Assembly: GCA_003279855.1 (NCBI GenBank)
Contig: QCGO01000004.1
Span: 1-64,000 of the forward strand
DNA: 64,000 bases
Reading direction: 5' to 3'
Origin: Prochlorococcus sp. AG-388-E21
GTDB lineage: Bacteria; Cyanobacteriota; Cyanobacteriia; PCC-6307; Cyanobiaceae
The position numbers were made by a program, and so were the translations under genes. Below, one piece after another: positions 26,307 to 36,721 of the stretch. A model generated the notes under the pieces. That model searched no databases and was not told the DNA's origin. It saw nothing but the letters and a program-made list of their open reading frames with translations. Every line of letters starts with the position of its first letter. The stretch's first letter is position 1.

Positions 26307-26789
26307 ATGCTTAGTCCAAAACGTACTAAATTCCGAAAACAGCATAGAGGCAGAATGAAAGGTATTGCCTCTAAGGGCAACACCATTGCATTTGGTCAGT
26401 TTGCACTCCAAGCTCAAGATTGTGGGTGGGTAACTGCTCGACAGATTGAAGCAAGTAGAAGAGCAATGACAAGATATGTTAAACGTGGTGGAAAAATATG
26501 GATTCGTATTTTCCCAGACAAACCAGTCACTATGAGACCAGCTGAAACTAGGATGGGATCAGGAAAAGGAAATCCAGAGTTTTGGGTAGCTGTTGTAAAA
26601 CCTGGAAGAATATTATTTGAAATGGGCGGTGATGAGATTACAGAAGAAATTGCAAAAGAAGCTATGCGTTTAGCCCAATATAAATTACCAGTAAAAACAA
26701 AATTTATTTCTGGTGATATAAATCTAAGTAGTGATTCATCAGTAGAAGTTAAGACAGGGAAAAATTCAAATGAGGAGGTTAAAAAATGA
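26307..26789 (+). CDS. rplP: 50S ribosomal protein L16
   Basis: L16 helps place A-site tRNA. 160 residues, some 20 longer than E. coli L16 through a polar C-terminal tail ([20 protein letters not shown]). The core [19 protein letters not shown] and [20 protein letters not shown] is intact; the site hydroxylated in E. coli lies in the conserved MRPAETRMG region. AGGAGG precedes the start. It overlaps rpmC by 4 bp. Confidence 0.97.
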   Translation: MLSPKRTKFRKQHRGRMKGIASKGNTIAFGQFALQAQDCGWVTARQIEASRRAMTRYVKRGGKIWIRIFPDKPVTMRPAETRMGSGKGNPEFWVAVVKPGRILFEMGGDEITEEIAKEAMRLAQYKLPVKTKFISGDINLSSDSSVEVKTGKNSNEEVKK

Positions 26790-27004
26790 AAAATTCAGAA
26801 TCTATAAAAGAATTTAAAAAGTTAAATTCTTCTCAAATTAGTGAAAAAATTGATCAACTTAGAAAAGATCTTTTTGACTTAAGATTCAAACAGGCAACAA
26901 GACAGCTTAATGAAACTCATCAATTCAAAATCATTAAGAAACAAGTTGCACAATTACTTACTCTTAGTAAAAGTCAATCCACTTCTCAAAAACCCGCTGA
27001 TTAA
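26786..27004 (+). CDS. rpmC: 50S ribosomal protein L29
   Basis: Small helical-hairpin protein near the tunnel exit. 72 residues; [18 protein letters not shown] is the signature helix and [16 protein letters not shown] the second helix. The start overlaps rplP (ATGA), and AGGAGG lies just upstream. Confidence 0.96.
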   Translation: MKNSESIKEFKKLNSSQISEKIDQLRKDLFDLRFKQATRQLNETHQFKIIKKQVAQLLTLSKSQSTSQKPAD

Positions 27005-27012
27005 TTATTGCT

Positions 27013-27279
27013 ATGGCACTTAAAGAAAGAATTGGTACTGTTGTAAGCGACAAAATGGACAAAACAGTTGTTGTTGCCGTAATCAATAGATACCCACATC
27101 CAACTTATAAAAAGATTGTAAGTAAAACTACTCGCTACAAGGCACATGATCCAGAAAACACATGTGTTTTGGGAGATCGAGTTAAAATTAAAGAAACAAG
27201 GCCACTAAGTGCTCATAAAAGATGGGCAATAGAGGAAATTCTTAATAAAACAATAATGAGTAAGGAGGATAAAAAATGA
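27013..27279 (+). CDS. rpsQ: 30S ribosomal protein S17
   Basis: S17 is a primary 16S rRNA 5'-domain binder with an OB fold. 88 residues: [18 protein letters not shown] opens the barrel, and [18 protein letters not shown] is the conserved C-terminal signature. The stop overlaps the rplN start by 4 bp. Confidence 0.97.
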   Translation: MALKERIGTVVSDKMDKTVVVAVINRYPHPTYKKIVSKTTRYKAHDPENTCVLGDRVKIKETRPLSAHKRWAIEEILNKTIMSKEDKK

Positions 27280-27641
27280 TTCAACAAGAAACTTATTTAA
27301 CTGTTGCTGATAACAGTGGAGCTAAAAGACTTCAATGTATAAGAGTGCTTGGTTCAAATAGAAGATATGCACATGTGGGAGATGTTGTAGTTGCATCAGT
27401 AAAAGACGCTTTGCCAAATATGGGAGTTAAAAAATCAGATGTCGTTAAAGCCGTTATTGTAAGGACAAAGCATACTTTAAGAAGAAATACAGGTAACTCA
27501 ATTCGTTTCGATGATAATGCAGCCGTTTTGATTAATGAAGATAAAAATCCAAAAGGTACAAGAGTCTTTGGTCCAGTAGCAAGGGAATTACGCGATAAGA
27601 ATTTTACAAAGATAGTTTCTTTAGCTCCGGAGGTTATTTAA
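27276..27641 (+). CDS. rplN: 50S ribosomal protein L14
   Basis: L14 bridges to the 30S subunit. 121 residues starting [20 protein letters not shown]; the segment [20 protein letters not shown] and the C-terminal [20 protein letters not shown] are intact. AAGGAGG upstream. The next gene, rplX, starts immediately after the stop. Confidence 0.98.
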   Translation: MIQQETYLTVADNSGAKRLQCIRVLGSNRRYAHVGDVVVASVKDALPNMGVKKSDVVKAVIVRTKHTLRRNTGNSIRFDDNAAVLINEDKNPKGTRVFGPVARELRDKNFTKIVSLAPEVI

Positions 27642-27998
27642 ATGTTGGACTCACTTAAACAAAAGAAAAATTTCAAACGAATAAAAATGAGAATAAAAAC
27701 AGGAGACTTAGTCAAAGTTATTAACGGTAAAGAAAAGGGTAAGACTGGTGAAGTATTAAAAACAATCCCTCTAGAAAATAGAGTAGTGGTGAAGGGAGTA
27801 AATCTTAGAACAAAACACATAAAACCTACTCAAGAAGGTGAAAGTGGGAGAATATTGACAGAAGAAGCATCATTACACGCTTCTAATGTAATGTTTTTTT
27901 CAAAGGATAAAAATCTAATAAGTAAAATAGAATATTTTATTGATAAAGAGGGAGTTAAAAAAAGAAGATTAAAAAAAACTGGTGAACTAATTGATTAA
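27642..27998 (+). CDS. rplX: 50S ribosomal protein L24
   Basis: L24 starts 50S assembly and has a KOW fold. 118 residues with the KOW stretch [21 protein letters not shown] beginning near residue 16 and [15 protein letters not shown] following. There is a 15-residue basic N-terminal extension from ATG 27642; ATG 27687 would give the usual bacterial start, but the upstream ATG abuts the rplN stop and has AGGAGG before it, so I keep it. Confidence 0.95.
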   Translation: MLDSLKQKKNFKRIKMRIKTGDLVKVINGKEKGKTGEVLKTIPLENRVVVKGVNLRTKHIKPTQEGESGRILTEEASLHASNVMFFSKDKNLISKIEYFIDKEGVKKRRLKKTGELID

Positions 27999-28038
27999 AT
28001 TCTTCATCAAAAACGAGATTTCAATTTTCTTATTACAC

Positions 28039-28060
28039 AATTCTGACAAAGACCAGAATT
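28039..28060 (+). promoter_or_regulatory. Small hairpin between rplX and rplE
   Basis: AATTCTG and CAGAATT form a 7-bp stem with an 8-base loop in the 75-bp gap, the longest gap within this part of the operon. No U-tract follows, so it is not a clear terminator. It could moderate translation or mRNA processing. Confidence 0.35.
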
Positions 28061-28073
28061 AATTACAAAAATC

Positions 28074-28610
28074 ATGACTCTTAAAACTCGCTACAAAGAA
28101 GCAATAAGACCAAAGCTTTTAAAAGAACTTGGCCTTAAAAATATTCATCAAGTACCCAAGGTTATCAAAGTTAACGTAAATAGAGGCCTTGGAGAAGCTG
28201 CTTCAAATTCAAAGGCTTTAGAGGCCTCTTTAAATGAAATGGCAACTATTACGGGACAAAAAGCTTTAGTTACAAGATCCAAAAAAGCAATTGCTGGCTT
28301 TAAAATAAGGGAAGGAATGCCAATTGGCTGTACTGTTACCCTTAGGGGAGATAGAATGTATTCTTTTTTAGAAAGATTTATAAATCTAGCCTTACCAAGA
28401 ATTAGAGACTTCAGAGGTGTTAATCCAAAAAGCTTTGATGGAAGAGGTAACTATACTTTAGGAGTTAAAGAACAATTGATATTCCCTGAAATCTCATTTG
28501 ATAAAATTGATTCCATTAGAGGAATGGACATCACAATTGTCACTAGTGCCTCAACAGATCAAGAAGGTAAAGCTCTCCTGAAAGAGCTAGGAATGCCTTT
28601 TAGTAATTAA
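28074..28610 (+). CDS. rplE: 50S ribosomal protein L5
   Basis: L5 binds 5S rRNA and contacts P-site tRNA. 178 residues with [40 protein letters not shown] and the end [20 protein letters not shown]. Length is normal. rpsN, which follows rplE in many bacteria, is not here; rpsH is next. Confidence 0.97.
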   Translation: MTLKTRYKEAIRPKLLKELGLKNIHQVPKVIKVNVNRGLGEAASNSKALEASLNEMATITGQKALVTRSKKAIAGFKIREGMPIGCTVTLRGDRMYSFLERFINLALPRIRDFRGVNPKSFDGRGNYTLGVKEQLIFPEISFDKIDSIRGMDITIVTSASTDQEGKALLKELGMPFSN

Positions 28611-28620
28611 CTTTATAAAC

Positions 28621-29022
28621 ATGTCAAATCACGATCCTATTTCAGATATGCTTACTCGTATAAGAAATGCGAGTCAAAAAAAGCATACATCCACCGCGAT
28701 CCCAGCTTCTAAAATGTCTCTTAGCATAGCTAAAGTTCTTCAAAAAGAAGGCTTCATTAATGATATTAATGAGGAAGGTGAAGGTTACAAGTCTCAAATC
28801 GTTTTAGGACTTAAATATAGTGGTAAAAATAAATTTCCTACTATCAGATCAATGCAAAGAGTAAGTAAGCCTGGATTGAGAGTTTATAAAAATACAAAGG
28901 GCTTACCAAAAGTTCTTGGGGGTCTTGGAGTTGCTATAGTATCAACTTCAAAGGGTGTAATGAGTGACCGTGACGCAAGGAAACAAGGCATCGGTGGCGA
29001 AGTTCTTTGTTATGTTTATTAA
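28621..29022 (+). CDS. rpsH: 30S ribosomal protein S8
   Basis: S8 binds helix 21 of 16S rRNA and in E. coli represses the spc operon. 133 residues: [19 protein letters not shown] at the N-terminus and the C-terminal [20 protein letters not shown] with GEVLCYVY. It is preceded by a 10-bp gap after rplE. Confidence 0.97.
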   Translation: MSNHDPISDMLTRIRNASQKKHTSTAIPASKMSLSIAKVLQKEGFINDINEEGEGYKSQIVLGLKYSGKNKFPTIRSMQRVSKPGLRVYKNTKGLPKVLGGLGVAIVSTSKGVMSDRDARKQGIGGEVLCYVY

Positions 29023-29034
29023 GGAGTATTAATT

Positions 29035-29575
29035 ATGTCAAGAATAGGAAAATCTCCAGTACAAATACCAGAAAAGGTATCTGTTGATATTAATGGATTA
29101 AGCATTACCGTAAAGGGTCCAAAAGGGGAACTTAAAAGACTTATGCCTGAAGGTGTGAATTTTGATCAGAAAGAAAATATGATTGTTGTTACTCCAGCAA
29201 CTACGAAAAGATATTCACGGGAAAGGCATGGTCTTTGTAGAACATTGATTTCAAATATGGTTCAAGGAGTTACTGAAGGTTACTCAAAGAAATTGGAAAT
29301 AGTTGGTGTTGGATCTAGGGCTCAAGTGAAAGGAAAAAATTTAGTAGTAAGTGCTGGATATAGTCATCCAGTAGAAATGAGCCCCCCCCGATGGTATAAC
29401 ATACAAAGTTGAAAGTAATACAAATGTAACTGTATCTGGAATTGATAAAGAAATTGTTGGAAATGAAGCAGCAAAAATCAGATCAATCAGACCTCCAGAA
29501 CCCTATAAAGGTAAAGGTATCAAATACCAAGATGAGAGAATCATCAGAAAAGCTGGTAAATCCGGCAAAAAATAA
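29035..29575 (+). pseudogene. rplF: 50S ribosomal protein L6, frameshifted at a C8 run
   Basis: The first 119 codons encode normal L6 ([20 protein letters not shown] onward). At 29382-29389 there is a run of eight C's. With seven C's the frame would continue [20 protein letters not shown] and end [10 protein letters not shown] at 29575, giving 179 residues, the usual length. As printed it diverts into PRWYNIQS and stops at 29412. L6 is required for growth in most bacteria, so this is probably a homopolymer error in sequencing or assembly; slippage or a real mutation are less likely. The downstream part is otherwise perfect, including the C-terminal [15 protein letters not shown]. Confidence 0.93.
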
Positions 29576-29588
29576 TTGATTTAAAATC

Positions 29589-29957
29589 ATGGCTAAAATT
29601 TCAAGGAAACTTCAAACTCAAAAAAGACATAAAAGATTAAGGCGTTACTTAATCGGTAGTAGCGTACGCCCAAGATTAGCTGTTTTCCGTTCAAATAATC
29701 ATATTTACGCTCAAGTTATTGACGACGATGCACAACAAACCATATGTTCTGCATCTACGGTAGATAAAGAACTCAAGGAAGATAAAGAAAAACTCTCTTC
29801 TAACTGCAGCTCCTCTTCAATTGTTGGTAAATTATTAGCTAAAAGAGCAATTAAGAAAGGTGTTAAACAAGTAATTTTTGATAGAGGTGGGAATCTATAT
29901 CATGGGAGAGTTAAAGCTCTAGCAGATGCGGCCCGTGATGCAGGCTTGAATTTCTAA
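29589..29957 (+). CDS. rplR: 50S ribosomal protein L18
   Basis: L18 delivers 5S rRNA to the large subunit. 122 residues: [20 protein letters not shown] at the core and the C-terminal [20 protein letters not shown] are standard. A basic N-terminal tail ([13 protein letters not shown]) is present. Confidence 0.97.
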   Translation: MAKISRKLQTQKRHKRLRRYLIGSSVRPRLAVFRSNNHIYAQVIDDDAQQTICSASTVDKELKEDKEKLSSNCSSSSIVGKLLAKRAIKKGVKQVIFDRGGNLYHGRVKALADAARDAGLNF

Positions 29958-29972
29958 ATATTTATTTTTATC

Positions 29973-30593
29973 ATGACAGACACTCCAACAAAACAAGAAA
30001 ATCAATCAATGAATGAGAATGTACCTTCATCTAATGCTAATGAGCAGAGGAGAGGTAATCGTAATAATGATCGAAAAAGAAATCGGAGAGGTGACTCTAA
30101 AAATGAGAGGGATTCTGAGTGGCAAGAAAGAGTTGTTCAAATTAGAAGAGTATCTAAAACAGTAAAAGGTGGTAAAAAAATGAGTTTTAGAGCAATTGTT
30201 GTTGTTGGGAATGAGAAAGGTCAAGTAGGAGTAGGAGTAGGGAAGGCAGGAGATGTTATTGGAGCAGTAAGGAAAGGAGTCTCAGACGGTAAAAAACATC
30301 TTGTTAGAGTTCCTTTAACTCCAAATAATTCAATACCTACCTTATCTAAAGGGAGAGATGGAGCAGCGAATGTACTTATTAGACCTGCTGCACCTGGTAC
30401 GGGTGTAATTGCTGGTGGGTCAATTAGGACAGTTTTAGAATTAGCAGGTATAAAAAACGTCTTAGCTAAAAGATTAGGTAGTAAAACTCCCTTAAATAAT
30501 GCGAGAGCTGCAATGGTGGCTCTTTCTCAATTAAGAACCCACAAATCTGCCTCTAGAGAGAGAGGTATTTCTCTTGAACAGCTTTACTCTTAA
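29973..30593 (+). CDS. rpsE: 30S ribosomal protein S5
   Basis: S5 helps with mRNA entry and decoding fidelity. 206 residues, longer than E. coli S5 because of a polar N-terminal extension rich in Asn, Arg and Glu ([20 protein letters not shown]). The folded part starts near [20 protein letters not shown] and holds [17 protein letters not shown] and the C-terminal [20 protein letters not shown]. The first third is low-complexity. Confidence 0.96.
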   Translation: MTDTPTKQENQSMNENVPSSNANEQRRGNRNNDRKRNRRGDSKNERDSEWQERVVQIRRVSKTVKGGKKMSFRAIVVVGNEKGQVGVGVGKAGDVIGAVRKGVSDGKKHLVRVPLTPNNSIPTLSKGRDGAANVLIRPAAPGTGVIAGGSIRTVLELAGIKNVLAKRLGSKTPLNNARAAMVALSQLRTHKSASRERGISLEQLYS

Positions 30594-30597
30594 AATC

Positions 30598-31056
30598 ATG
30601 ACTTCAACTTTAAATACACTAAAATCAAACACAGGTTCAAGAAAGAAAAAATTAAGAAAAGGTAGAGGCATCGCAGCAGGGCAGGGAGCTTCTTGTGGTT
30701 TTGGTATGAGAGGACAGAAATCTCGATCCGGTAGACCTACACGGCCTGGATTTGAAGGTGGTCAAATGCCCCTCTACAGGAGAGTTCCCAAGTTAAAGCA
30801 TTTTGAAATTATTAATCAAAAAAAATTTTCAATAGTTAATCTAAGCAAATTAAGTGAATTTAAAGAAAGTGAAGTTGTCAATATAGATTCGCTTGTGAAA
30901 AAAAAGTTGTTATTTAAGCCGAAATTTCCTCTCAAAATTCTAGGTAATGGAGAAGTTAAGGTGAAATTAAAAGTTCAAGCTCATGCATTCACTAAAGTTG
31001 CCAAGGAAAAAATAGAAGCTGCAGGGGGATCTTGCGAAATTATTAATAATAAATAA
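30598..31056 (+). CDS. rplO: 50S ribosomal protein L15
   Basis: L15 is a late assembly protein of the large subunit. I start at ATG 30598 (152 residues, [18 protein letters not shown]). The ORF-track TTG start at 30574 would overlap rpsE without a ribosome-binding site. [20 protein letters not shown] and [18 protein letters not shown] are conserved. rpmD (L30), often between rpsE and rplO, is absent. Confidence 0.96.
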   Translation: MTSTLNTLKSNTGSRKKKLRKGRGIAAGQGASCGFGMRGQKSRSGRPTRPGFEGGQMPLYRRVPKLKHFEIINQKKFSIVNLSKLSEFKESEVVNIDSLVKKKLLFKPKFPLKILGNGEVKVKLKVQAHAFTKVAKEKIEAAGGSCEIINNK

Positions 31057-31086
31057 ATTTACTTATAAATTTAATTTTACTTGCCG

Positions 31087-32406
31087 ATGTTAATTAACAA
31101 AAGTAGAAATCCTAGTGCTTCAGAAATTGTCACTCAATTATTTTTAAATAAAGAGTTAAGGAATCGAGTTTTAACAACTTTAGGTCTTCTACTTTTGGTC
31201 CGACTGGGGATTTATATACCAATGCCTGGAATTGATAGAGTTGCGTTTAAAAGTTTTATTGACCAGGGTGGTCAATTAATTGGTTTTCTAGATATTTTTA
31301 CTGGAGGAGGAATTTCAACCTTAGGAATATTTGCACTTGGAATTTTACCCTTTATTAATGCTTCAATTATTATTCAACTTTTGACGGCTTCATTACCTGT
31401 CCTTGAAGATTTGCAAAAAAATGAGGGTGAAGCAGGTAGGAGAAAAATAGCTCAGATTACCAGATATGTTTCTTTGGGATGGGGTTTTTTACAAAGTATC
31501 ATATTCTCTTTAATTCTTAGACAGTATGCTATCGAGGGTATAAGTGAAACCGCTTTTGTTTTGCAAACATCTATTGCCCTTGTGACAGGCTCAATGATAG
31601 TAATGTGGTTTAGTGAAATTATTACGGAGAAAGGAATAGGTCAAGGAGCCTCATTGGTGATCTTCTTAAATATTGTTGCAACCTTGCCAAAAGCTTTGAG
31701 TTCAACTATTGAAAAAGCACAAACTGGCGATCGTGGAGATGTTCTCGGTATAGCCGTTTTACTCGGAGTCTTTTTACTAACAATTGTAGGAATAATTTTT
31801 GTTCAAGAAGGAGCAAGACGTATACCAATTGTTAGTGCAAAAAGACAGATAGGTAATTCTTCATTACTTCCAACAAGACAAAGTTATTTGCCATTAAAAT
31901 TGAATGCTGGAGGAGTTATGCCAATTATCTTTGCATCTGCCTTGATATTTTTACCAATAACAGTTGCAAATGTTACTGGGAATCCAATTCTAATTAAATT
32001 AGCTAGTAGTTTAAATCCGAGTTCTTCCAATCCATGGCCATATGCACTAACATTTTTTGCTTTAATTTTAGGTTTCTCATACTTTTATGCTTCTCTTACC
32101 ATTAATCCAGTAGATGTAGCATCTAATTTAAAAAAGGGGGGAGTTGCTATTCCTGGAGTAAGACCTGGTTCTAATACAGCAAATTACTTGTCAGGTATTC
32201 AAAATAGGCTAACACTATTAGGAGGATTATTTTTAGGTTCAGTAGCCATAATTCCTGCGGCTGTAGAAAGAGCAACTAATGTTCAAACTTTTCAAGGTTT
32301 AGGAGCCACTTCTCTATTAATTCTTGTAGGAGTTGCTATCGATACGGCTAAACAAATTCAAACTTATGTTATTTCTCAGAGGTATGAGGGATTAGTTAAT
32401 AATTAA
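31087..32406 (+). CDS. secY: Protein translocase subunit SecY
   Basis: Channel of the Sec translocon in plasma and thylakoid membranes. About 439 residues from ATG 31087, with ten hydrophobic helices. [13 protein letters not shown] starts TM1, the plug region and [19 protein letters not shown] follow, and the cytosolic loops include [28 protein letters not shown] and the late [19 protein letters not shown] are typical. TTG 31081 is an alternative start. The stop overlaps the adk start by 1 bp. Confidence 0.98.
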   Translation: MLINKSRNPSASEIVTQLFLNKELRNRVLTTLGLLLLVRLGIYIPMPGIDRVAFKSFIDQGGQLIGFLDIFTGGGISTLGIFALGILPFINASIIIQLLTASLPVLEDLQKNEGEAGRRKIAQITRYVSLGWGFLQSIIFSLILRQYAIEGISETAFVLQTSIALVTGSMIVMWFSEIITEKGIGQGASLVIFLNIVATLPKALSSTIEKAQTGDRGDVLGIAVLLGVFLLTIVGIIFVQEGARRIPIVSAKRQIGNSSLLPTRQSYLPLKLNAGGVMPIIFASALIFLPITVANVTGNPILIKLASSLNPSSSNPWPYALTFFALILGFSYFYASLTINPVDVASNLKKGGVAIPGVRPGSNTANYLSGIQNRLTLLGGLFLGSVAIIPAAVERATNVQTFQGLGATSLLILVGVAIDTAKQIQTYVISQRYEGLVNN

Positions 32407-32954
32407 TGAAAAAACATTTACTATTTTTAGGACCACCTGGAGCAGGTAAAGGTACTCAAGCTGCCCTTTTGAGTGAAGCTAACTCTTATTTACATTTATC
32501 TACTGGAGAATTATTAAGAAAGGAAATTGATTTGGATACTGATTTGGGTAAACAAGTAAAAGATATTATGAATAAGGGGGAACTTGTAAGTGATCAATTA
32601 GTTTTAGAAATTGTTAAAAAAAATTTGGATAAAGATAATAATGGTTGGATTTTAGATGGTTATCCTAGAAATTTGTCTCAAGTGCATTCTCTTAATGATG
32701 TATTAATTAAAATAAATCAACCTTTAGAGATCGTATTTTATTTAGATATACCCGACGAAGTTTTAATAAAGCGTTTACTTATTAGGGGTAGAAAAGATGA
32801 TAATGAAAAAACTATTAAAACAAGATTAAAAATTTATAAGGAAACTACAGAGCCATTAATTGAATACTATAAAGATCTCTCCTTATTAGAAAATATAAAG
32901 GCTGATGAAGATCTAAAAACAATTTCTGCTGATATAAAACAAAAAATGGCTTGA
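32406..32954 (+). CDS. adk: Adenylate kinase (short form)
   Basis: Interconverts ATP plus AMP with 2 ADP. 182 residues. [16 protein letters not shown] is the P-loop, [13 protein letters not shown] the AMP site, and [17 protein letters not shown] the conserved DGYPR region. The LID is short ([17 protein letters not shown]), as in non-zinc short-type enzymes. It overlaps secY by 1 bp, the usual secY-adk arrangement. Confidence 0.97.
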   Translation: MKKHLLFLGPPGAGKGTQAALLSEANSYLHLSTGELLRKEIDLDTDLGKQVKDIMNKGELVSDQLVLEIVKKNLDKDNNGWILDGYPRNLSQVHSLNDVLIKINQPLEIVFYLDIPDEVLIKRLLIRGRKDDNEKTIKTRLKIYKETTEPLIEYYKDLSLLENIKADEDLKTISADIKQKMA

Positions 32955-32960
32955 TGATGA

Positions 32961-32972
32961 TGTACAATATGG
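32961..32972 (+). promoter_or_regulatory. Possible internal promoter before rpmJ
   Basis: TGATGATGTACAAT here is identical to a 14-nt block in the leader region of the rplC operon (22155-22168). Both contain TACAAT as a possible -10. This may be an internal promoter for rpmJ-rpsM-rpsK-rpoA. The evidence is the shared sequence only. Confidence 0.35.
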
Positions 32973-32998
32973 AATTAACATTTTAATGAGAAGACCTT

Positions 32999-33115
32999 AT
33001 GAAGGTTAGAGCCTCAGTAAAAAAAATGTGTGACAAATGTCGTGTTATTCGTAGACATGGCAGGGTAATGGTTATTTGCACCGCTAGCCCTAGACACAAA
33101 CAGCGTCAAGGTTAA
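32999..33115 (+). CDS. rpmJ: 50S ribosomal protein L36
   Basis: 38 residues, missed by the ORF track because of size. Sequence begins [20 protein letters not shown] and ends PRHKQRQG. The zinc ligands CDKC, a third Cys in VICTA and His in PRHK are all kept, so this is the zinc-binding (C+) form. It lies between adk and rpsM, the normal position. Confidence 0.97.
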   Translation: MKVRASVKKMCDKCRVIRRHGRVMVICTASPRHKQRQG

Positions 33116-33160
33116 TCTTTGACGACATTAAATTAAAAACCTTTTACTAATTCGAAACAA

Positions 33161-33526
33161 GTGGCCAGGATTGCAGGAATTGACATACCTCGTGAAAAAC
33201 GAGTTGAAATTGCACTTACATACATCTATGGAGTTGGTCTAACAAGATCAAAATTGATCCTTTCAAATACAGGAGTTAATCCTGATACCCGTGTCAAAGA
33301 TTTATCAGATAGTGATGTACAGAAATTGAGAGGTGCTACAGAAGACTTTACTGTAGAGGGTGATTTACGCAGAAAAGAAGGTATGGCGATGAAACGCTTG
33401 CAAGATATTGGTTGTGTTAGAGGGAGAAGGCATAGAATGAGTCTTCCTGTAAGAGGTCAGAGAACAAGAACAAATGCTAGAACGAGAAGAGGCTCAAGAA
33501 AAACAGTCGCTGGAAGAAAAAAATAA
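33161..33526 (+). CDS. rpsM: 30S ribosomal protein S13
   Basis: S13 contacts P-site tRNA and the 50S head bridge. 121 residues from [23 protein letters not shown] and the C-terminal basic [20 protein letters not shown]. The start codon GTG is the only in-frame choice that keeps the full N-terminus. Confidence 0.97.
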   Translation: MARIAGIDIPREKRVEIALTYIYGVGLTRSKLILSNTGVNPDTRVKDLSDSDVQKLRGATEDFTVEGDLRRKEGMAMKRLQDIGCVRGRRHRMSLPVRGQRTRTNARTRRGSRKTVAGRKK

Positions 33527-33573
33527 TTAATTAACTATAAAAAATGACACTAAATTTATTTATCTAAATTGTT

Positions 33574-33966
33574 ATGGCAGCTCCAGTAAAAAAAACAGGT
33601 TCAAAGAAATCAAAAAAAAATGTACCAAATGGCGTAGTACACATTCAAAGTACCTTTAATAACACTATCGTATCTATCGCTGATACTTCGGGGCATGTAA
33701 TTTCTTGGTCTTCTGCAGGAGCAAGTGGATTCAAAGGTGCTCGAAAAGGGACTCCATTTGCTGCTCAAACAGCTGCTGAAGCTGCGGCTAAAAGAGCTCT
33801 TGATCAAGGCATGAGACAAATAGAAGTATTAGTTAGAGGCCCTGGCTCAGGTAGGGAAACCGCCATAAGAGCTTTACAAGTGGCCGGTTTAGAAATAACT
33901 CTAATAAGAGATGTAACTCCATTACCTCATAATGGATGCAGAAGACCTAAACGTAGACGCGTTTAG
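33574..33966 (+). CDS. rpsK: 30S ribosomal protein S11
   Basis: S11 shapes the 30S platform and the E-site. 130 residues with [20 protein letters not shown], the [20 protein letters not shown] core and the C-terminal [18 protein letters not shown]8 run (33979-33986) follows the gene in the gap to rpoA. Confidence 0.97.
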   Translation: MAAPVKKTGSKKSKKNVPNGVVHIQSTFNNTIVSIADTSGHVISWSSAGASGFKGARKGTPFAAQTAAEAAAKRALDQGMRQIEVLVRGPGSGRETAIRALQVAGLEITLIRDVTPLPHNGCRRPKRRRV

Positions 33967-34009
33967 AACTTAACCACTCCCCCCCCAAACTTTCAACCTT
34001 TTTTTTTCC

Positions 34010-34948
34010 GTGTTGCAATACCAGATTGACAGAATCGATCATCAAATATCAGATGATCGCTCCCAAACAGGAACATTTTTAATTGGCCCCTTAGAAAGAG
34101 GACAAGCTACAACCCTCGGTAATTCTTTAAGAAGAGTTCTTATGGGAGGACTTGAAGGAAGTGCTGTTACTGCTGTAAGAATTGCAGGAATTAATCATGA
34201 ATATGCCACTATCCCAGGAGTTAGAGAAGACGTTCTAGATATTCTTTTAAATTGTAAGCAACTCTCTATTAATAGTTCCAACCCAGAGACTGAGATTGGA
34301 AGATTAGTGGTTAATGGCCCAATGGAAGTAAAGGCAAATGACATACAATTTTCTTCTCAAGTTGAAATAGTTGATGGTGAAAAACCTATCGCAACTATTC
34401 AAGAGGGACATAATCTAGAGCTAGAAATTCATGTAGAAAGAGGGGTTGGTTATAGACCTGTAGATCGAAGAAATCAAGAAACTACAGCTATAGACTTGCT
34501 TCAAATTGATGCTGTTTTTATGCCTGTAAAAAGAGTTAATTTCACAATAGATGAAACTGCTGTTGCAGAAGGAGCAACAGGTAGAGAAAGATTAACAATG
34601 GAAGTTGTTACAGATGGTTCAACAAGCCCTGATGATGCAATTGCTGAAGCAGCAAACCAGTTAATTGAACTCTTTCAGCCCCTAGCAACCGTCACAATGG
34701 TTGAAGAAATACCCGAAGAACCAGAACCTTCTCCTGAAGCTCAAATTCCATTAGAGGAACTAAACTTGTCCGTTAGAGCGTATAATTGCTTGAAAAGAGC
34801 ACAAGTTAATTCTGTCTCAGATTTAATGGGATTCAGTTACGAAGATCTTTTAGAAATTAAGAACTTCGGCTCGAAATCTGCAGATGAGGTTATTGAAGCT
34901 CTTGAGCGAATAGGAATTTCAATTCCACAAAGCAGGACATCTGTTTAA
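34010..34948 (+). CDS. rpoA: RNA polymerase subunit alpha
   Basis: Assembly platform of RNA polymerase. 312 residues, starting GTG-TTG-CAA. The N-terminal domain includes [20 protein letters not shown] (dimerisation and beta binding). The C-terminal domain includes [20 protein letters not shown] and [20 protein letters not shown], which contacts UP elements and activators. The linker is Glu/Pro-rich. Confidence 0.98.
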   Translation: MLQYQIDRIDHQISDDRSQTGTFLIGPLERGQATTLGNSLRRVLMGGLEGSAVTAVRIAGINHEYATIPGVREDVLDILLNCKQLSINSSNPETEIGRLVVNGPMEVKANDIQFSSQVEIVDGEKPIATIQEGHNLELEIHVERGVGYRPVDRRNQETTAIDLLQIDAVFMPVKRVNFTIDETAVAEGATGRERLTMEVVTDGSTSPDDAIAEAANQLIELFQPLATVTMVEEIPEEPEPSPEAQIPLEELNLSVRAYNCLKRAQVNSVSDLMGFSYEDLLEIKNFGSKSADEVIEALERIGISIPQSRTSV

Positions 34949-34963
34949 CAAACTATTGAGATT

Positions 34964-35314
34964 ATGAGACACCAACTTAGAGTTCCTCTTTTAAGTAAAC
35001 CAGCTGATCAAAGAAAAGCTCTTCTTAGAGCTTTAACTACGCAACTTATTCGAGAAGGTAGAATAACTACTACCAAAGCAAGAGCTAAAGCTTTAAGAAA
35101 TGAGGCCGAAAGAATGATCTCCTTAGCAAAGGAGGGCACTTTATCTGCTAGAAGAAGAGCTCTTGGTTATATTTATGATAAAAAGTTAGTTCACTCACTG
35201 TTTGAAAAAGCTCAAGAAAGATATGGAGAAAGAAACGGTGGTTATACCCGAATTGTTAGAACTGTTGCTAGAAAAGGTGATAACGCCCAAATGGCTATCA
35301 TTGAACTAGTTTGA
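34964..35314 (+). CDS. rplQ: 50S ribosomal protein L17
   Basis: L17 sits near the tunnel exit. 116 residues with [40 protein letters not shown] and the end [20 protein letters not shown]. Spacing of 15 bp to rpoA is typical of the alpha operon. Confidence 0.97.
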   Translation: MRHQLRVPLLSKPADQRKALLRALTTQLIREGRITTTKARAKALRNEAERMISLAKEGTLSARRRALGYIYDKKLVHSLFEKAQERYGERNGGYTRIVRTVARKGDNAQMAIIELV

Positions 35315-35355
35315 ATATAGAAAAATAAAACTTGAAAATAATATAATAATAACTT

Positions 35356-36162
35356 TTGAAAAGAGTAGCTTTAGTTATCCAATATGATGGATCCTATTAT
35401 TCAGGTTGGCAAAGACAGAAAAATGCAATAAGTGTTCAAGAGACAATAGAAAATTGCCTATTTAAAATATCAAATCGAATTATAAAAACATTTGCTTCAG
35501 GAAGAACAGACGCTGGAGTTCACGCTTCTGGCCAAGTAATTCATTTTGATATTGATTACGTAATACCAATTGATCGTTATGCAGATGTACTAAATAGTAG
35601 GTTACCTCATACAATTAGAATCTTAGAATCAGTAGAAGTAAAAAGTAGCTGGCATGCTTGCTATTCTGCAGTTTATAGACATTATCGATATGTAATAAAT
35701 AATAGTAAGATACCTAATTTGTTTTTAAATAAGTGGTCATGGCATAGATATCAGAAATATCTTGATGAGTTTTCAATGTCAATTGCTTTAGATGGAATGA
35801 TTGGAGAGCATGATTTTTTTGCTTTTCAAAAGAGTGGAAGTAATAGATCAACTTCAGTGACAACAATAAAATATATAAAATTAGAAAGGACTGAGGATTT
35901 GATACTGATAGATATAAAAGCTACAGGGTTTCTTTATGGAATGGTCCGTTCAATAGTGGGTCAACTTGTTTTAGTAGGAGAAAAGAAAATAACACCAGAT
36001 ATTTTTAAAGATAGATGGGTTTTAAAAAAGAAACATGATGTTCGAGAATCAGCGCCAGCCAAAGGGTTATGTTTTGTAAATTCTGTATACGAAGAGAATA
36101 TTTTTAAAAGGATCAATAAAAATGATCTTTTTCCGAAATTTGTAATTAGAGGTTACTCCTAG
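35356..36162 (+). CDS. truA: tRNA pseudouridine(38-40) synthase
   Basis: Converts uridines 38-40 in the anticodon stem-loop to pseudouridine. 268 residues from TTG. The catalytic Asp lies in ASGRTDAGVHASGQVIHF. QYDGSYYSGWQRQKNAISVQ and FLYGMVRSIVGQLVLVGE are conserved. It follows rplQ, the usual cyanobacterial and E. coli-like position near the alpha operon. Confidence 0.96.
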   Translation: MKRVALVIQYDGSYYSGWQRQKNAISVQETIENCLFKISNRIIKTFASGRTDAGVHASGQVIHFDIDYVIPIDRYADVLNSRLPHTIRILESVEVKSSWHACYSAVYRHYRYVINNSKIPNLFLNKWSWHRYQKYLDEFSMSIALDGMIGEHDFFAFQKSGSNRSTSVTTIKYIKLERTEDLILIDIKATGFLYGMVRSIVGQLVLVGEKKITPDIFKDRWVLKKKHDVRESAPAKGLCFVNSVYEENIFKRINKNDLFPKFVIRGYS

Positions 36163-36279
36163 CTTGGAAGATTTTATAAACTTAAATAATATATTTAGAT
36201 AATCAAAATAATTGTTTATTCCTCCTTCAATAAGGTAGAATTCAATATTGATTTAAATTTATTCTAGTAAAATTAATAA

Positions 36280-36711
36280 ATGAATAAAACTATCACTCCC
36301 TCTATAGAAACTATCAAAAGAAATTGGTTTTTAGTTGACGCTAAAGATAAGACACTTGGCAGGCTTTCTACAGAGATAGCTGCTGTTTTGAGAGGAAAGA
36401 ATAAACCAACATTTACCCCTCATTTGGACACAGGTGATTTTGTTATTGTTGTTAATGCCGAAAAAGTAGAGGTAACAGGTAAAAAAGCATCACAGAAATT
36501 ATACAGAAGGCATTCTGGTAGACCAGGTGGAATGAAAGTTGAAAAATTTGAATCACTTCAAGAAAGAATTCCTGAGAGAATAATTGAGCAAGCTGTTAAA
36601 GGAATGCTTCCTCATAATTCATTAGGAAGACAGCAATTCAAGAAATTAAAAGTTTATAAAGGTTCAGATCATCCTCATGCTGCACAAAATCCTGTATTAT
36701 TAAATAGTTAA
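36280..36711 (+). CDS. rplM: 50S ribosomal protein L13
   Basis: Early assembly protein. 143 residues: [19 protein letters not shown] and the conserved [21 protein letters not shown] 117-bp AT-rich gap upstream may hold an internal promoter; it has a CCTCC/ATAAGG-like stretch but no clear -10. It forms a pair with rpsI. Confidence 0.97.
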   Translation: MNKTITPSIETIKRNWFLVDAKDKTLGRLSTEIAAVLRGKNKPTFTPHLDTGDFVIVVNAEKVEVTGKKASQKLYRRHSGRPGGMKVEKFESLQERIPERIIEQAVKGMLPHNSLGRQQFKKLKVYKGSDHPHAAQNPVLLNS

Positions 36712-36721
36712 AATATAATAA

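Noticed and set aside
30574-30597. L15 start at TTG 30574
   Set aside because: Lies inside rpsE; ATG 30598 gives the normal L15 N-terminus.
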